From Costus lasius (taxonomy: Eukaryota > Streptophyta > Magnoliopsida > Zingiberales > Costaceae), in assembly GCA_027563935.2 (NCBI GenBank), contig CM050454.1:4368001-4432000 (forward strand): DNA of 64,000 bases, read 5' to 3'. The notes beneath the pieces were generated by a model. That model had not been told where the DNA came from and made no database searches. It saw nothing but the letters and a program-made list of their open reading frames with translations. This document shows, piece after piece, positions 11,801-25,500 of this stretch. Within the stretch, counting starts at the first letter, position 1. Every line of letters starts with the position of its first letter. The position numbers and the translations under genes were made by a program.

Positions 11801-14800
11801 ATAATGGTTAAATGCTCTAATTTGCTCATTAACAATTCTCTCTGGTGACTTGACACTCTAAATCATCACTTCCCGCAGATCCCCTAGCAGCACTCAAGTT
11901 GTGCTGCCAACTAAAGCGATAGGAATAACTCAGTTTTGAAGATGTGGTGACCACATGAGTTGGGTAAGTACAAAAAATGAGAAGGGAAATTAGTTTGAAA
12001 TATGCAATAAAAGAATATTTCTAAAAATGTCTTCTCTTTCTTTGGGGGCCCAAAGATAAGGAATACAAATTTGAAGGGAAAATCAGTAAATTTCACCCGA
12101 TAAAAAAGGCTAGCACCAGTTTGGTAATTAGAAACCAGCAATCTAACCCAAGATTTTAAAATTCGAGACTTTGTACCGATTCACACTCCGGTATGTATTG
12201 GACAAAACTAGACAATGCTCCATGCACTTCATTCGCGAGAGTAAGCAAAGGTTTGTCCACTTCATGCTCTCACTACTTCCATTGCTGCGGGCAGAGTGAG
12301 TTGAAATGCACGTGGGGATGAAGCTTCCATTGCTTCTAACGAAGCTTATGTGAGTTGCATGCAACTGCCTCTTCTACTCCACTCTGATACACATTGGTTC
12401 AAGCCCTCACTCATACAAACCAGCCATTTCACCAAGTCCAGTTCGGTTTTCCAATCCTTGGTTTGGCCTAAGATTTTAAAATTTTGTCCAGACCGTAATG
12501 AACATATTATTATTATTATACCAATTGGTACCATGTGCAACTGTTTGGTAGCATTGGACCATAGAACAATACATATGTGTGGACTGGTATCAAAGTGGAA
12601 GGGTGGAAGAGGAAAATACGGCGGGATAAGATATGGTATGTATCTTGCAAAAGCTTCTACCAATCACTTGAAGCAATCCAATTTATTAACATTGAATAGG
12701 ATTCCTGATTGATAGAAAAAGCAAGCTATGCATGCAATTGTCCAACTCTCCCTCTATACATGGATCAAAGATTGTATTTTGCTTCATTTTTCACCCTTGC
12801 CTTGTGTGTGTTTTTTTTCTACTTTTCAAACATGTATATCAATCCATGAATCCTTTTGTTTGCACATTTAACTTGTTTGCTATTTGTTGATTCTTTTCCA
12901 CTTCTTTGGCAAAAATATTTTTGCTCGAGTGGCATCTTCTATCACATCATCACTAAAATCATCTCCCATTGATTCATCAAAGTCAGACAAGTGATCAAGA
13001 TACTTGTATCCTTTTTGAGATATTGTTCCAAATCTCACTTTTACATCTAGAGGTAATTTCTTATAAATAAGATGCATTTCTAATCTTCTAAATTTGATTT
13101 TGTTAGCTTGACATTGTCACCTCTAGTAATTATAACACAAAAATTGCATGTAGGAGTATTGTATCTTTGGATCTTTCTTACTAGTTCTTGTTTCATATCA
13201 TTGTTTTCAATAATAATAACTGAATTGGTGAAATTCTTGGTTATAATTTTGTAAAAAAACTGAAAACAAAATGAATTGTTTGAACGCTCAATTTTATCTA
13301 TTACCTGCAAAAATCTATCCTATCTAGCTACTACAAAGGAGGGAGGAGAGCTCACCAGGATGTTTGAAAGCTATCGCTACGGTAGGGTATGCTAGTTTTA
13401 AGCAATTGTAAAGAAATAACAAGAGGAGAGAAAAACATGGAGAGGGTAAGTAAGGCCTTGTTTCCTTGGAAGGAAACCAAGGTGGAAGGGAGGGAAAATA
13501 CTACTTTCCCTCATTTCTTTGAAGGGATGGAAATGGAAGGATAGAAAAAAAGCAAAGGAAATCAGGCTCTTTTTCCCTCGTTTTTGAGTCCGCCCAGAAA
13601 CTCCTTTCCCTTCCGTCGGCCAACCGAGCTCCGCCTCCCTCTCTTTGAACCCTGACATCCCATCTCCCAGCTCTGCCTCACGTCGCCAAACTCAAGCTGC
13701 GCCTCTCTTTCTCTTCCTATCACCCAGCCGAGCTCCACCTCCCATCACCAAGCTCGAGCTCCGCCTCTCTTTCCTTTCCCTTCGCCCAGCACGCACCTCC
13801 TGTCGCCAAATTCGAGCTCCGCCTCTCTTTCCCTTCCCGTCGCCAAGCTCGAGCTCCACCTCCCGTCGCCCAGCTCAAGCTCTGCCTCTCTTTCCCTTCC
13901 TATCGCCCAGGTGAGCTCCACCTCATGGCACCAAGCTCGAGCTCTGCCTCCTGTCGCCTAGCTCGAGACCCTAACATCCCGTCGCCGAGCTTGTGCCATT
14001 CCCTCACCGCCGGAAGCTGCTGCTAGAAGCCCCTTGCCGCCACTGCCTTCTTGCTCTTTCCTATCGTGAGCACGTGAAAATCACGTGCTAAGTGTTTCCT
14101 TCTTATAGTTTTTCCTTTCCTCTCTCTTTCACTAAACAAGGCCTAAGAGATGAAACACGAAAAAAAAGAGACTAGAACTTACTAGATGACGAGAAAATGT
14201 TATTTGGGACTGTTGGTTGCGCACGATTACACATGCCATCGTTGCACTATACACAAGTTTAAATATGAAATTCTTGCTCTTTACACCATGATTTTAACAA
14301 GATTTTATTATGTTTTCTATTTGTCAACTTCAAGTATATGATATAGATTAGAAATGCTAAATATTATAAGTCAAGATTTTGTTTAGGGGTTCTCTCATGA
14401 AGCAATGAACAAAGATTTGTACTTTGTGCCCTATTGGTTAAAATTTTTTGTTGTGAACCAGACATGTGCCTAAGATGACCAAGAAACACATAACCTTACA
14501 AAAAAGTATGCTCAGACTTTGAAGGGTGTTACTTTCACTTGGAGGCCTGGATGCGTCTAGTTACATTCATTTTGGGGTTTTGGCAACAATAGTTACTAGA
14601 AAGAATTTAACTTTATATTCTCTATATTAGTTAGTAACAAAGATTTAAAAATCGTTATGTACAGGGCCGTATAAATGGTTTGTATCTGTCTGGAACTGGT
14701 TCACGGAAGTGCATCCAAGAGGAAGAAGAGAAGGAGAAGAAGAAAAAGAAGACAAGGAGAAGAAGAAAAAGAGGAGAAGAATGGTATAAATGGTTTGTAT

Positions 14801-17800
14801 CGGTCTCAGCAGGGACAGTTCCAGAGGTGCTATGAAGAAAGAAGAGGAATAAGAGAAGGAGAAGGGGAACCATGTCCGCTGCGTGTACCAAATGTTAGGA
14901 GAAGAAAGAGAAGAGAAAAAACGGAGAAAGGGGATGAAGCGCTGCCATCCGCCACATGTGCCATGAGCACAAGGGGAAGCAACAAGGCACAGTCAGCATG
15001 TGCGAAAGCAGCTAGGCACCATGAGCACAAGCAAAAGCTACGTCTGCCACACTGTGCGCTTCTGCTTCCTTTCCTATTATTTTTCTTCTTCCTCTTCTTT
15101 CTCCTTCTTACTCCTCTGTTTCTACTGCTCCCATCCAATTCCGCATATCCTATCTAGTACACTGCACGGCGAGCTACTCCTTCCTCCTCTTCTTCTATTG
15201 CTCCGGACCAGCTTTTAAATGTAATTTGCAAGTTATTTCACTCAGGCTATGTTCAGTTGGATGGATTCCACGATGGAAAAGATGGAAAGTGCAGTGAATT
15301 TGGATGGACTTTCCATCCTTTCGATTGTGGAATCCATCCAACTGAACATAGCCTTAGGGTCTGTTTTATTAAGGAGAAAGATAGGGAGAAGAGAAAGAAA
15401 ATCAATTTTTCCTCATATTTGTTGAAGAGACCGATTTGGAGGAGAAAAAAAGATGGGTAATTTTCTCTCCTTTTTTGTTCTCTCCGAATCGGAGAGAAAA
15501 CCAAAAAACATAGCGCTGCTTAGTGCAAACCAAAAAAAAGGAGACTTGACCTCACCCTGTCCCCTTGCCCCTCCCATTTGCGACCTCGCCCTGCCTTTGC
15601 CCCGAGCCTGCTATCGCCGGCTGCATTGTGGCCGACCACTTCCGTCGCTGGCCACTTCCGTCGCCCTCGCCGTCGCCGCCTACTTCTCGGCTCCTAGCAA
15701 GTTGCCACCCATCCAGCAAGCCGCCGCTTGTTTCTTCCTCCCCGCTGCCTGCGAATCCGTTTGCTGCCTGCGAGCTCACTGCCCATTGCCTACAAGCTCG
15801 CCGTTCGCGGCCTGCGAGCTTTCCCCCACTACGTGTGAGCTCGCCCCCGCAGCTTGCGAGCTCCACCACTGCCGATGAGCTCGACCCCAGTTGCCTGCAA
15901 GCTCAAGCTCACTGCCCACTGCCTATGAGCTTGCCCCTCGCTACCTGCAAGCTCGTCATCCGCTGCCTGCGAGCTCCGCCACTACCGATGAGCTCATCTC
16001 CGCTACCTGCGAACTTGCTATCCGCTGCTTGAGAACTCACCGTTCGCCTCTTGCAAACTCGCCCCCCGCTGCTTGCGAGCTCCACCACTGGCGGCGAGCC
16101 CGCCGTCAGTTTCTTCCTAGAAAATAACTCGCGTGAAGTTCCCGTGAGTTATTTTCGCACCACCACTGGCATGGAGTGAACTAATTTAGTAAACTATATT
16201 AGACAAAGTGAATAACTTAGAAAGGCCAAGATGAATTAGGCTAAATAACTATACTGAATAAACTCTATAGCGCACACGCATTCAGTAATATAGTCTAGAT
16301 TAGCTTACATTGCTGATGATTTTTGCTCCAAACCAAGCAGAGTCAGTGCCATAAGGAGGAGGGATAACTTTTATTCCTTCAGATAATAGTGGCGGAAGGA
16401 GTTTGTGGATCTCCTTGTGCAACCTTTCTGAAAATGAGCACTCAGAACAAATAATTAATTGCACTTTTATAGATAGAAATATTGACGTGCCAGAAATGTA
16501 ACGATACACTTTTCATTAAAAATGATCAAAATACAAAACAAACACAGAACTCAATATAAACAACAGAAGCGAGTACCAGGTAGTCCTGGTAAACAGGATG
16601 TTCCACCAGACAAAACCACAGTTTTAAACCATCCATCATCACTTGCAACTTCTGAAGATAAGCAGCGATGCATACATTGAACCACAGCTTGATGCAAACC
16701 CTTCGAGTTCCTACAAGAGAAAATAGGTAATAACACTAAAAAATATAGTTAAAATTGAATCATTTCTATGTCCTTAACTATTTAGAGCAGATGAATTAGT
16801 TCAAAAAATAATGAGAATTTCAATGTTGACAGGCTTGCGGTTATTTGATTGGCACATTCCCTCTGTTAATTATGAAGGAAAGGAGCTCAAGTGTTTTGAA
16901 CGGAATGGAGTAAATGTTTGATAGTCAAATTTAATATCTTATCGCCATTTTTTTTCAAGATGTTATATAGCTAATTTGCAATTAGATGTATTTATTTTCC
17001 TTCAGATAAGATTTAAAGCATGCAATCTTGTAGGTAGCAAATTTTAAAACAGAATAGCAAACGCACCATTAGTAAATCTTTTAGCAGAAGTTGAAACAAA
17101 TTTTGGTCTTTTTCCATGATTGGCAATACAAATTCAAATAAACCATACCTACTTTGCATCATAATACAATTTGACAAATTAATAGTGATAATCCATGGTA
17201 AAACTCTATGCATTTGAAGTGATCATTCAAAGATGGGTTCCGAAGAACATTAATGCCGGGCAGTATACCACCCGATCTACAAGGTTGGTCAATATGTACC
17301 AGTCCCGAGACTTGAAACTTTGGGAAAAGGTGTTCATTATTTATGCTCAGAAATCCAAAGACTAGCAAACATGTGATGGGTTGTGTGGAGAAACATTGAT
17401 CTAATTACTTAGCAGAAGCAGTAACAAATACATTAAATCTGAAAGAACAAATGAGTATTGTTGGAAAAACTTCGGGAACTAGTAAAATAGATGGCAATTA
17501 AAGAAGAATTGTCATCAAGATGATTAGATGAACAAAACTAAACAAAGAACTTACAGTCCTCCGATATGCGGCTGAAAGAGAACCTCTCCAGTAAGGAAGC
17601 GCTCTTTGGATAGGGTGAACAAACCTTCACTTCCAACTTCACATGATTTTTTGGTATCTTTACGTAGCTCTGCATCATAATCAATGGCCACGTAGCAGAG
17701 TTTCTGGAATGAAATATACTCTCAGTATCAGCCTATCAGGTTAACCATACAAGCAATAATCCATATATCATCACCAGATGTTCTCGTATACTATCACAAC

Positions 17801-20800
17801 TATAATTGCAATTAGAATTATATGACTAGTTGGATTTCGACCAACCATAAAGGAGTCATGTAAAAGGGTAGGTATCACATCTCTTCCCATGTAATATAAA
17901 GAAACCAGTAAACCAATCAAACATGTTAAAGACTGAGTTCTCTAGAAGTGAGTGTAAAAAACCTCCTTGATTGCTCGGACAGTATATAGAGACTGAAAAA
18001 TTATATTTCTCTGCTGCAACAATTCCTTGAGAAACCCAGTAAGTCGTACAGCACCAAAACCCAACACTTCCGTGCCCACTTCATGCATCACTTTACCTCT
18101 AAGAACTGAAACAAATTGTACCTTTTGTTGGTATACAAACTTGGAATAGTATGCATTGCCATCAAATAAGATGAACGTCAAAGAATTTCAAACTCAGTAG
18201 TCGCAACACCTCTACTGGTTACAAGAATGATATACTTCAATCATTTTGAAATTAACTACATTAACATTCTAGTACAAGAATGTTTTCACATTGGAACCTA
18301 AGTACTTGTGGTCAATGACTTTTGAACCTTAGTCCTTTCGCCAAGGCAACTAGGATTAGCTCAACTTTTTGCATACTTCTTACATCAATTCACAAAAATT
18401 AAAACATTGACAGCTAGAGAGATGCAAATGTAAGAAAAGTAATACAATGCCCGATAGGTAACTCGGCATTCTTTACACCTTTGACAAACATTATTTTCTA
18501 ACTAATCTTTTGTAAATTTCCTAAAGGCTCGGGTTTGCATGACAGCAAGCTCATGGATAAATCAAAGAGAACAGCTACTATAAACCAAGGTTTAAAGTCT
18601 CAGTATGGACTGACATTCTGATCCTAGCTCAAGACTGTTATGTACCGACGTTAGATAATACCAAGACTGGTATGTCCGTCATCTCGGACAGGTTATGTGT
18701 ACTGTCTTGCTATGAACAAGAACTCAAATATCGTGGTATTTCCCTGTCCCCGGGCATAGATAACTCAAAAAAAAAATAATGTATCATATGAAGCCATGTT
18801 AAGTATTGTCAGTGAGGTGTGTATGTATGCTAAGCTGAGGTGAAGTCTTGGTCATGCATCTGTCAGACTACAGCATACTGGTGTATTGAAGCAATGATCG
18901 GAGAAGTTTAAAATACAATCCATAAATAGAAAAGCATATTATAAGTCCTGTATTTAAGTACCAACGTTAGTCTTGAACTCTTGATACAGAAACTCATATT
19001 GATAAGTTAGTATCATAACTCAGCTATATTTTGTTACTTTTATACAAATAAAGGTTAGCTTCAAATTTTAATTCAGTTTGACTTAATACAATAATAAAAA
19101 TTACTTATATATTGTTTTCTATTAGAATAAACCTTCTTGGATAAACCAGAATCGGTTTAGTCTTGCAGCTAGATGAGATGGTTGAACATCATCATCCGAC
19201 AAGGTATTGATAATTTGATATATAGTACTAATTTGAGAGATGACTTGTACAAGCACCATTGTCAAGATTTTCAACCTTGCAATGAAGTATGGACCAAAAA
19301 ATTTTAGAAAAAACTACTAAAACTTTGCAGGTGGTGATGGATACATGCAACCAAAAGTAAAAGTTAACTAAAAAAAGTCAGTACATTAAATCGGTAAGTA
19401 AAAACTTAATAATTTGAACAATATTATATCAAAGCAGTCAACAACTTACTAGTGAATCGAATTAAAAAATTAGATATCAGAAAGATACACTACGTAGAGG
19501 AATGTTTACTTGGGACAACTGAGGTGACATTGAAACCAATGTTAATAACAATTCCAGAAGTCCGTCTTGCTGCATATAAAGCTAAGACAGCCTGACATTA
19601 CATATTAAAAAGGAGGATTAGTATATTACTTCTGTCGATCACAATGATAGGTGAAATAATATTCTTGAACGAGTTCACTGCTTAACCCAAATAATTGAAA
19701 ACACCTAGAATTATCCTCTGAAAATAACTGTTGAACGTGCGCAATTTTTATACTAGCATTACTTAAACAACATGGAAATATTTAACCAGCAAGAAATGAT
19801 AATAACAACAATTCAAATCATCTACAAAGATAAAGTTTAGTTGTATCCTTGTTCTAGCAGCCTGCAAAAAGCCTTAGGTTAAAGAGGAGTTTGAAAATTC
19901 AAGTCAATTATACTGTAAAATACATTTTCGGTTCAATTTATAAAATCCAGAGCCATCTGGATTCCATTATGCTCTTTGGTTCTCTAATCCAGCGCGTGCG
20001 AGCCATAGTTCCTAGGTGATATATCCATGCTCTAACAGTCAAACAGATATTTCAGCCCACACATAAAACCTCAAGCCATCTCGTGTTGTATCTCCTCTTT
20101 ATCTTCTTGCAGTATCTTTTTGCTCATAAATTCCTCGCTTTGTGCTAAATTTGAAAAAATTGAGTTCAACTAGGTCTACCGCTCTCCTTTCACTTTTCTT
20201 CTGTTCCTAAACTTTCCACTGTATAGATCAAAAGTTTGAGACATGTGGTTCTCTTCCTTTAACAAGATCACCACTGCTATCATACAATAAGTAGAAACAG
20301 ATACAAGGCGGTTCCTTTTCTCCCAGAATGAGCTCGCATGCACACACTTCAAGGTATTCATAACTTGGCCATTTAGAATAAAATCCCCCGAACAAGTTCC
20401 AAGTTCCAACACAGTTTTGCCACACAGTGTTGCACGTGGCGAATCCAGATCCAATGTGAGTAGGGGGAAAAAATATTATTTTAAGTAATTTCTTACGTGA
20501 GTGGAGGGAATAACACATTTTTGTTCAAGTTTTTATAGTATATATACTGCAAATACTTTATTTGATAAATATACTTAGATTTAAGTGGGGAAGTTGCCTG
20601 GGCATCATATAGATATGCCCCTTCCAGTCAACTGTTGGTATGATATATCCTTGGCTGTTAGTCAAAAGCCTACTGTTCAAATGTTGGAATCATTTGAGAA
20701 CACACAAAGAATCAGAGCCCAGTCACCATAGTATGACAATGAACTTCAAAGAAACATTAGATGACAACAAGGTAAATGTTCCAGACACAGATACCTGTTT

Positions 20801-22481
20801 CGAAATACATGCTTCCAATAATATACATAAAAAATGGTAAGAATTTTTGTGTGTTTGTGGCCGTAGATGAGGAGAGGGTGTGTTATCCATCACAAAAGCA
20901 AAACGCAGGTACATGCAGCACTCATGCCACACCTTGACGGTGAATTCCAACCATGCTGGAACTATAGAAGCCACAGTCAATACATGAAAAGAATGATTTT
21001 TCCTCAGAAAATCTTTAAACTACTTGGTAGCCTCACTGTCAGTTGAAATATAACAAATCTACGACTAACCATACCTCATTCCCAAATAAACAGAAAACTA
21101 CATTCTCACTTAGGCTATTTAATTGGAGATTTCATCCCTAGAACCCCATTTTATCTTTGAATTTTAATGAACTCGACTTCAAAATTTCTGTGGGTCAAAA
21201 TGGTCCAGTATGAACTGAGGCTACCAAGTAGCACCACTTGGGTAAGTAATCGTGATCAACGTGAATATTAGATTATTTTAAAACAGAATGCAACCCAAAA
21301 GTGTCGATTTTTTTTCAACAATTAAGAAATTTTTGAACAGAAAACATTAATGGCATAAAACAATGAAAACTTAATCTACAAAAAGGAAAAAAACATGGCA
21401 TACCCAACCATCGAGGTTTAAAAATAAAAATAACATGATTTTTGAGTTAATAAAAAAATAATAAATTCACATCAGGCCAGTTCAGATACATACTTGATCA
21501 ATAGCACAAACTGCAGGAGCATTCATATCAAATAGGACTGAGTATATTGCCTCTGTCAACTGCTTCCTCGCTAAGGGAGCTTCAGTATATGGAAATTGGA
21601 AAGAAATGTTACAATACACATTTTTGTTTCCGACTACTTGGGAACTCTAAGAATACACAAACATTATGTTCTATATCAAAAAATAATATTCTACTCTAAA
21701 AGCAATTTATTCTGGCTCACCAATATATAAACAGTAGTTCAAGGAAGATGTGTGGAGTAGTTATTTAACTAACTAATAGTCAGCATTAACAAAAGACGTC
21801 TGCTAAAAGCCACTAGGGCAGAACGGCAATCATGATGTTTGACAGGGGCAAGGTCCGCCCAGCAAAAATATTAACAAGTTTGAGAATAAACTCCAAAGTC
21901 CAAAGAATCTGCTTTCACATAGGGGAAGCATCAATTTACTATTAGGATTTAGTGCATAGTGAGCAAAAAGTGACGGACATGTTGAACTTTTACTTGGGTT
22001 TTAATTATCAATACATTTTACAAGAATGAGTTGACCACTTGGCAGAAAGATAAGGCGATTGGGTTGTTGTTATTGATTTAGGAACTAACAGAATTTTGGT
22101 ATACTTTTCTGAATCTTTATGAATGTTCCCATTTTAAATCAATTATTGAATACTTTTTGGGATTTCTGATGACAATTTGGTTAACATACATTAAATCGTA
22201 CAACAAGTGCGGGCGGTAGCAAAACAAAAAAGTTAAATAGAAAATGTTTCCATATTGATAGAACAAAAACATTTGCTTTTACACTCTTATCATCTTTCAA
22301 GGATATACTGACCCTCAGAGTGGCAGATTGGAAGTGAAACAGTTATCGGATTAGAGGATGGCCTCACCTGCATCCTGCAATAACAGAAATTACAGATAAG
22401 TTTTGTCCTTAAAAAGGATTTGAAAATATTAGCACGTAGAAGCAAGGTTTGAAGCATCGGTCCGCTATACTAGGTGGTACC

Positions 22482-22529
<48 letters not shown>

Positions 22530-25500
22530 GATACCGACCATGGATGGGTCGGACCGGTATGTACCACCCGGCATGGAACGGTGCCTTAAACATTGGGTAG
22601 AAGATAAGGTTGTGTTCTTCAAACTAGAAATATATAGAAATAAATGCCATGACAAATTACAAAAACCTGCTGTAGACTGCTGAAAAAAAATGACGAAGCC
22701 TTGCATGCATTGGAGATTCCAGGTTACCAAATTCCTTTTAACAGATTTTTGACATTAGAAGTTACCAATAGACTTAGAAAACAAATAGTATATACAGATG
22801 AACCAGTACAAAAATTCTGAATGAAAATTGGAGTAAATAGAAAGTAATTAATTATTATCAACGTCAAAGAAATGTTTACCAAAAATGTTGCGCAACGTCC
22901 AGATGGAGCAGCATACTTGCTCCAACCAAATTTACAATAACCAGATCCAGCTTCACAATGTAGACAAGAACAAAAAGAAGTTTTATAAGCTTCCACGAAA
23001 TTTTACAATAGAAAACAAAGCACCTCAAAATAAGATGGAGCAACATCTGGTCCAGTAATATCTGCATTAACTAGATTTACCTTCATTGAGAATTTAAGAA
23101 GAAATAAACAGCATAGAAGTTTCCCACATGAAAAAAAAGGATCTTCTTGGGTTAATACCCAACCCTAATAAAAAAATTTCTTGATAGAATCCACTGAGAA
23201 GCATACTTCTTTGTTGTGTAGTAATTGAAGAGATAGTATTTTCTAAATGGAAGCCTTAACAACAGTGCAAGTGAAACTCCATAAGATAAACCTAAACTGA
23301 GAAACCAACTAAACAAGACCACTTTGTAAGTTAAAAAAAGCTCTTGAATTGACTAAGCTTACTCATAATTAGTTTCTTACTGAAAATTAGTAACATAAAC
23401 ACTTCCACAGGAAACATGTTCAGATGGGCCTGCTGAACAAAAAATAAACTCTAACTACTTCAGGTGTTCCTATTCACTCTTCAACAAAAACAGAAGGATG
23501 GGAAGGAGAAAAGCCAAGTAAACATACAGTTATGATATGGAAGACGACTATAAACACAGATATCAGTATCCTAATGATTTACAATCTCACCATCAATGAC
23601 AATTGAACCTGGAACAAAGGCTCGTCGTGAGTAGATGTTCATGAAGGAAGCTTGCTGTGGTTGCTGAAAGTACATACTGCCACAAAAAAACTATTTATAA
23701 GACTAAAATTAACCAGAAAACTGAAATATGAGCCTTATGAAGTATGAAAAACTATTTAACTTATAAAATAGGTGAGCTAGTACCAGAGAAGATGATGATA
23801 TACCTCATAAAGGTCATAGAAGCATAATAGATCTCTTGCAATGGCAAATTTTACTGAATGGTTACAGAAGTTCATAATACAAGGAAATGATGAACAATAC
23901 AAAGAACCACCATCTATGAAAATAAGTGAGTTTATGATCAGTTAGTCAAAACCTATTAAAATTGTACATATTTAACTATGCTTGTACATGCCACTATAAA
24001 GAAATAGTTGTATAATTGCACCTAATAACAATTACAGTCACATATTATGGCATAGGTAGTTTACTTAGTAGAATGTCAGAGCAGAGATGAAAAATATCGC
24101 ACCATCTCCAAAGCAAATATTATAATTTTTGTTGGACTGGCCCATCATGGACAAACTCAACTTGTATTCTTTTATTTCAGGAATTTAGCTCTGTTGAATT
24201 TTAATTGAATAGATATTTAAACACATGCATAATTGAATATTTGAATCTATTGCAAAGGTACTTGATTTGTCTTCCAGTTCAAGCTTTTAGCCGAAATGAA
24301 CTTGATTAAATGGATATCTAAAATCCTAGGATTAGGTTACTACCACATGTTTAGCTACATAGTATCTCTAAGCCTTATATGTGCAGTCTATCAATATGTA
24401 TTTGATCTCTTGATATTAATGAATCACTTTTTTTCATCCAACATAGATCTCCTTCTTGCGGGAAACTGTGGCTAATGTATTCTCTAGCAGTTGATCTTCT
24501 TGTATCAGCCACTGCTAAATTCTTGCAGTACCATAACTGTGCAGCCCTCCAATAGCCCCACAGTTCTAGAAACAATTTCATACCCGATATGGGTGCCACA
24601 GACTGGTCTGACACTATACTAGTGCATAGGATAGGATTGGTATCAATCCAGCCCCATATGTTTATATAAAAAAGAAAGGTTTCAAATGATATTGATTATT
24701 GAACAATACCATATCGATATGCACCAATACACACCAATCTAACGTGATTGAAAACCTTATTTGGCCCTACAGCCTATCTATTGTCCTACAACCAACCCTC
24801 CTACAAGAAACTACAACCACCAATCTCTCTATAACTAGCCTCTCATAGAGTTGATCTCTTTGGTCTACTTGACCCATAACTTATCCAAAATTTCTGAATA
24901 AGCAAATAAAACAAGTAGAACCGAGATAGGGAACAAAAATCCAATTAACCTATAGCAAAAATCCTTGCGTCTAGTTTCCTTGCAATAATCCCCAATAATA
25001 TTGAACAAGCTATGTTGCAGCCCTTTGCCCTCAGATTTCATGGAGACAAGGTACAACTCAACACAAAGATGGCAATGAGGTAGGAGATCTCTCCCTTTGG
25101 TTGTTGTTGCTTGGTTCTGGAGAATAAAGTAGTGAAAGACAGGCAAAGAGTAAGGAATGACCACATATTTAGACTTGAAAGAGGAGGAAGTGCTAGGCTA
25201 TAGGTGGCCACCAACTATAGAAGAAAACTACATGAGAGGGATACATGCAATAAGCCAACAACATTCGAAAAGAGAGGGGGAACCTAACTTGTTTCATACC
25301 AAGTTAGAGTTTAGGAATAGATTACTATATTTAAGCAAAAAAGGGTATAGCCTTTTATAGTTTAATACAATATGTCTAGAAGCCTCAATGCTCATTTGAA
25401 GTTTGAACTAAATGTTAAGGATAAGATTGCATCTTATAGATAGTCAAACACCAAAAAACATCCAAAATCCAAATCACAGCAACAGTAGACCGAGACACAA

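Larger units (their letters stand above)
8974..16308 (-). other. ARP8 intron 11, 7.3 kb, loaded with MITEs
   Basis: The donor follows codon AAT of ...AKIISN and the acceptor precedes GTTAGTACC of the last exon. The intron contains at least three Tourist-like insertions (10601-10701, 13454-14143, 15245-15353), C/T-rich minisatellites and AT-rich filler. Small minus-strand frames at 12880-13310 look protein-like in composition, but I cannot place them in a family. Confidence 0.8.

Noticed and set aside
12880..13310. Minus-strand frames with protein-like composition in ARP8 intron 11
   Set aside because: They are short, broken by stops, and I could not link them to a known family; they may be an old transposase scrap.
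14675..15157. 160-codon plus-strand frame
   Set aside because: Dominated by GAAGAAG-type and TCTTCC-type simple repeats in an ARP8 intron.
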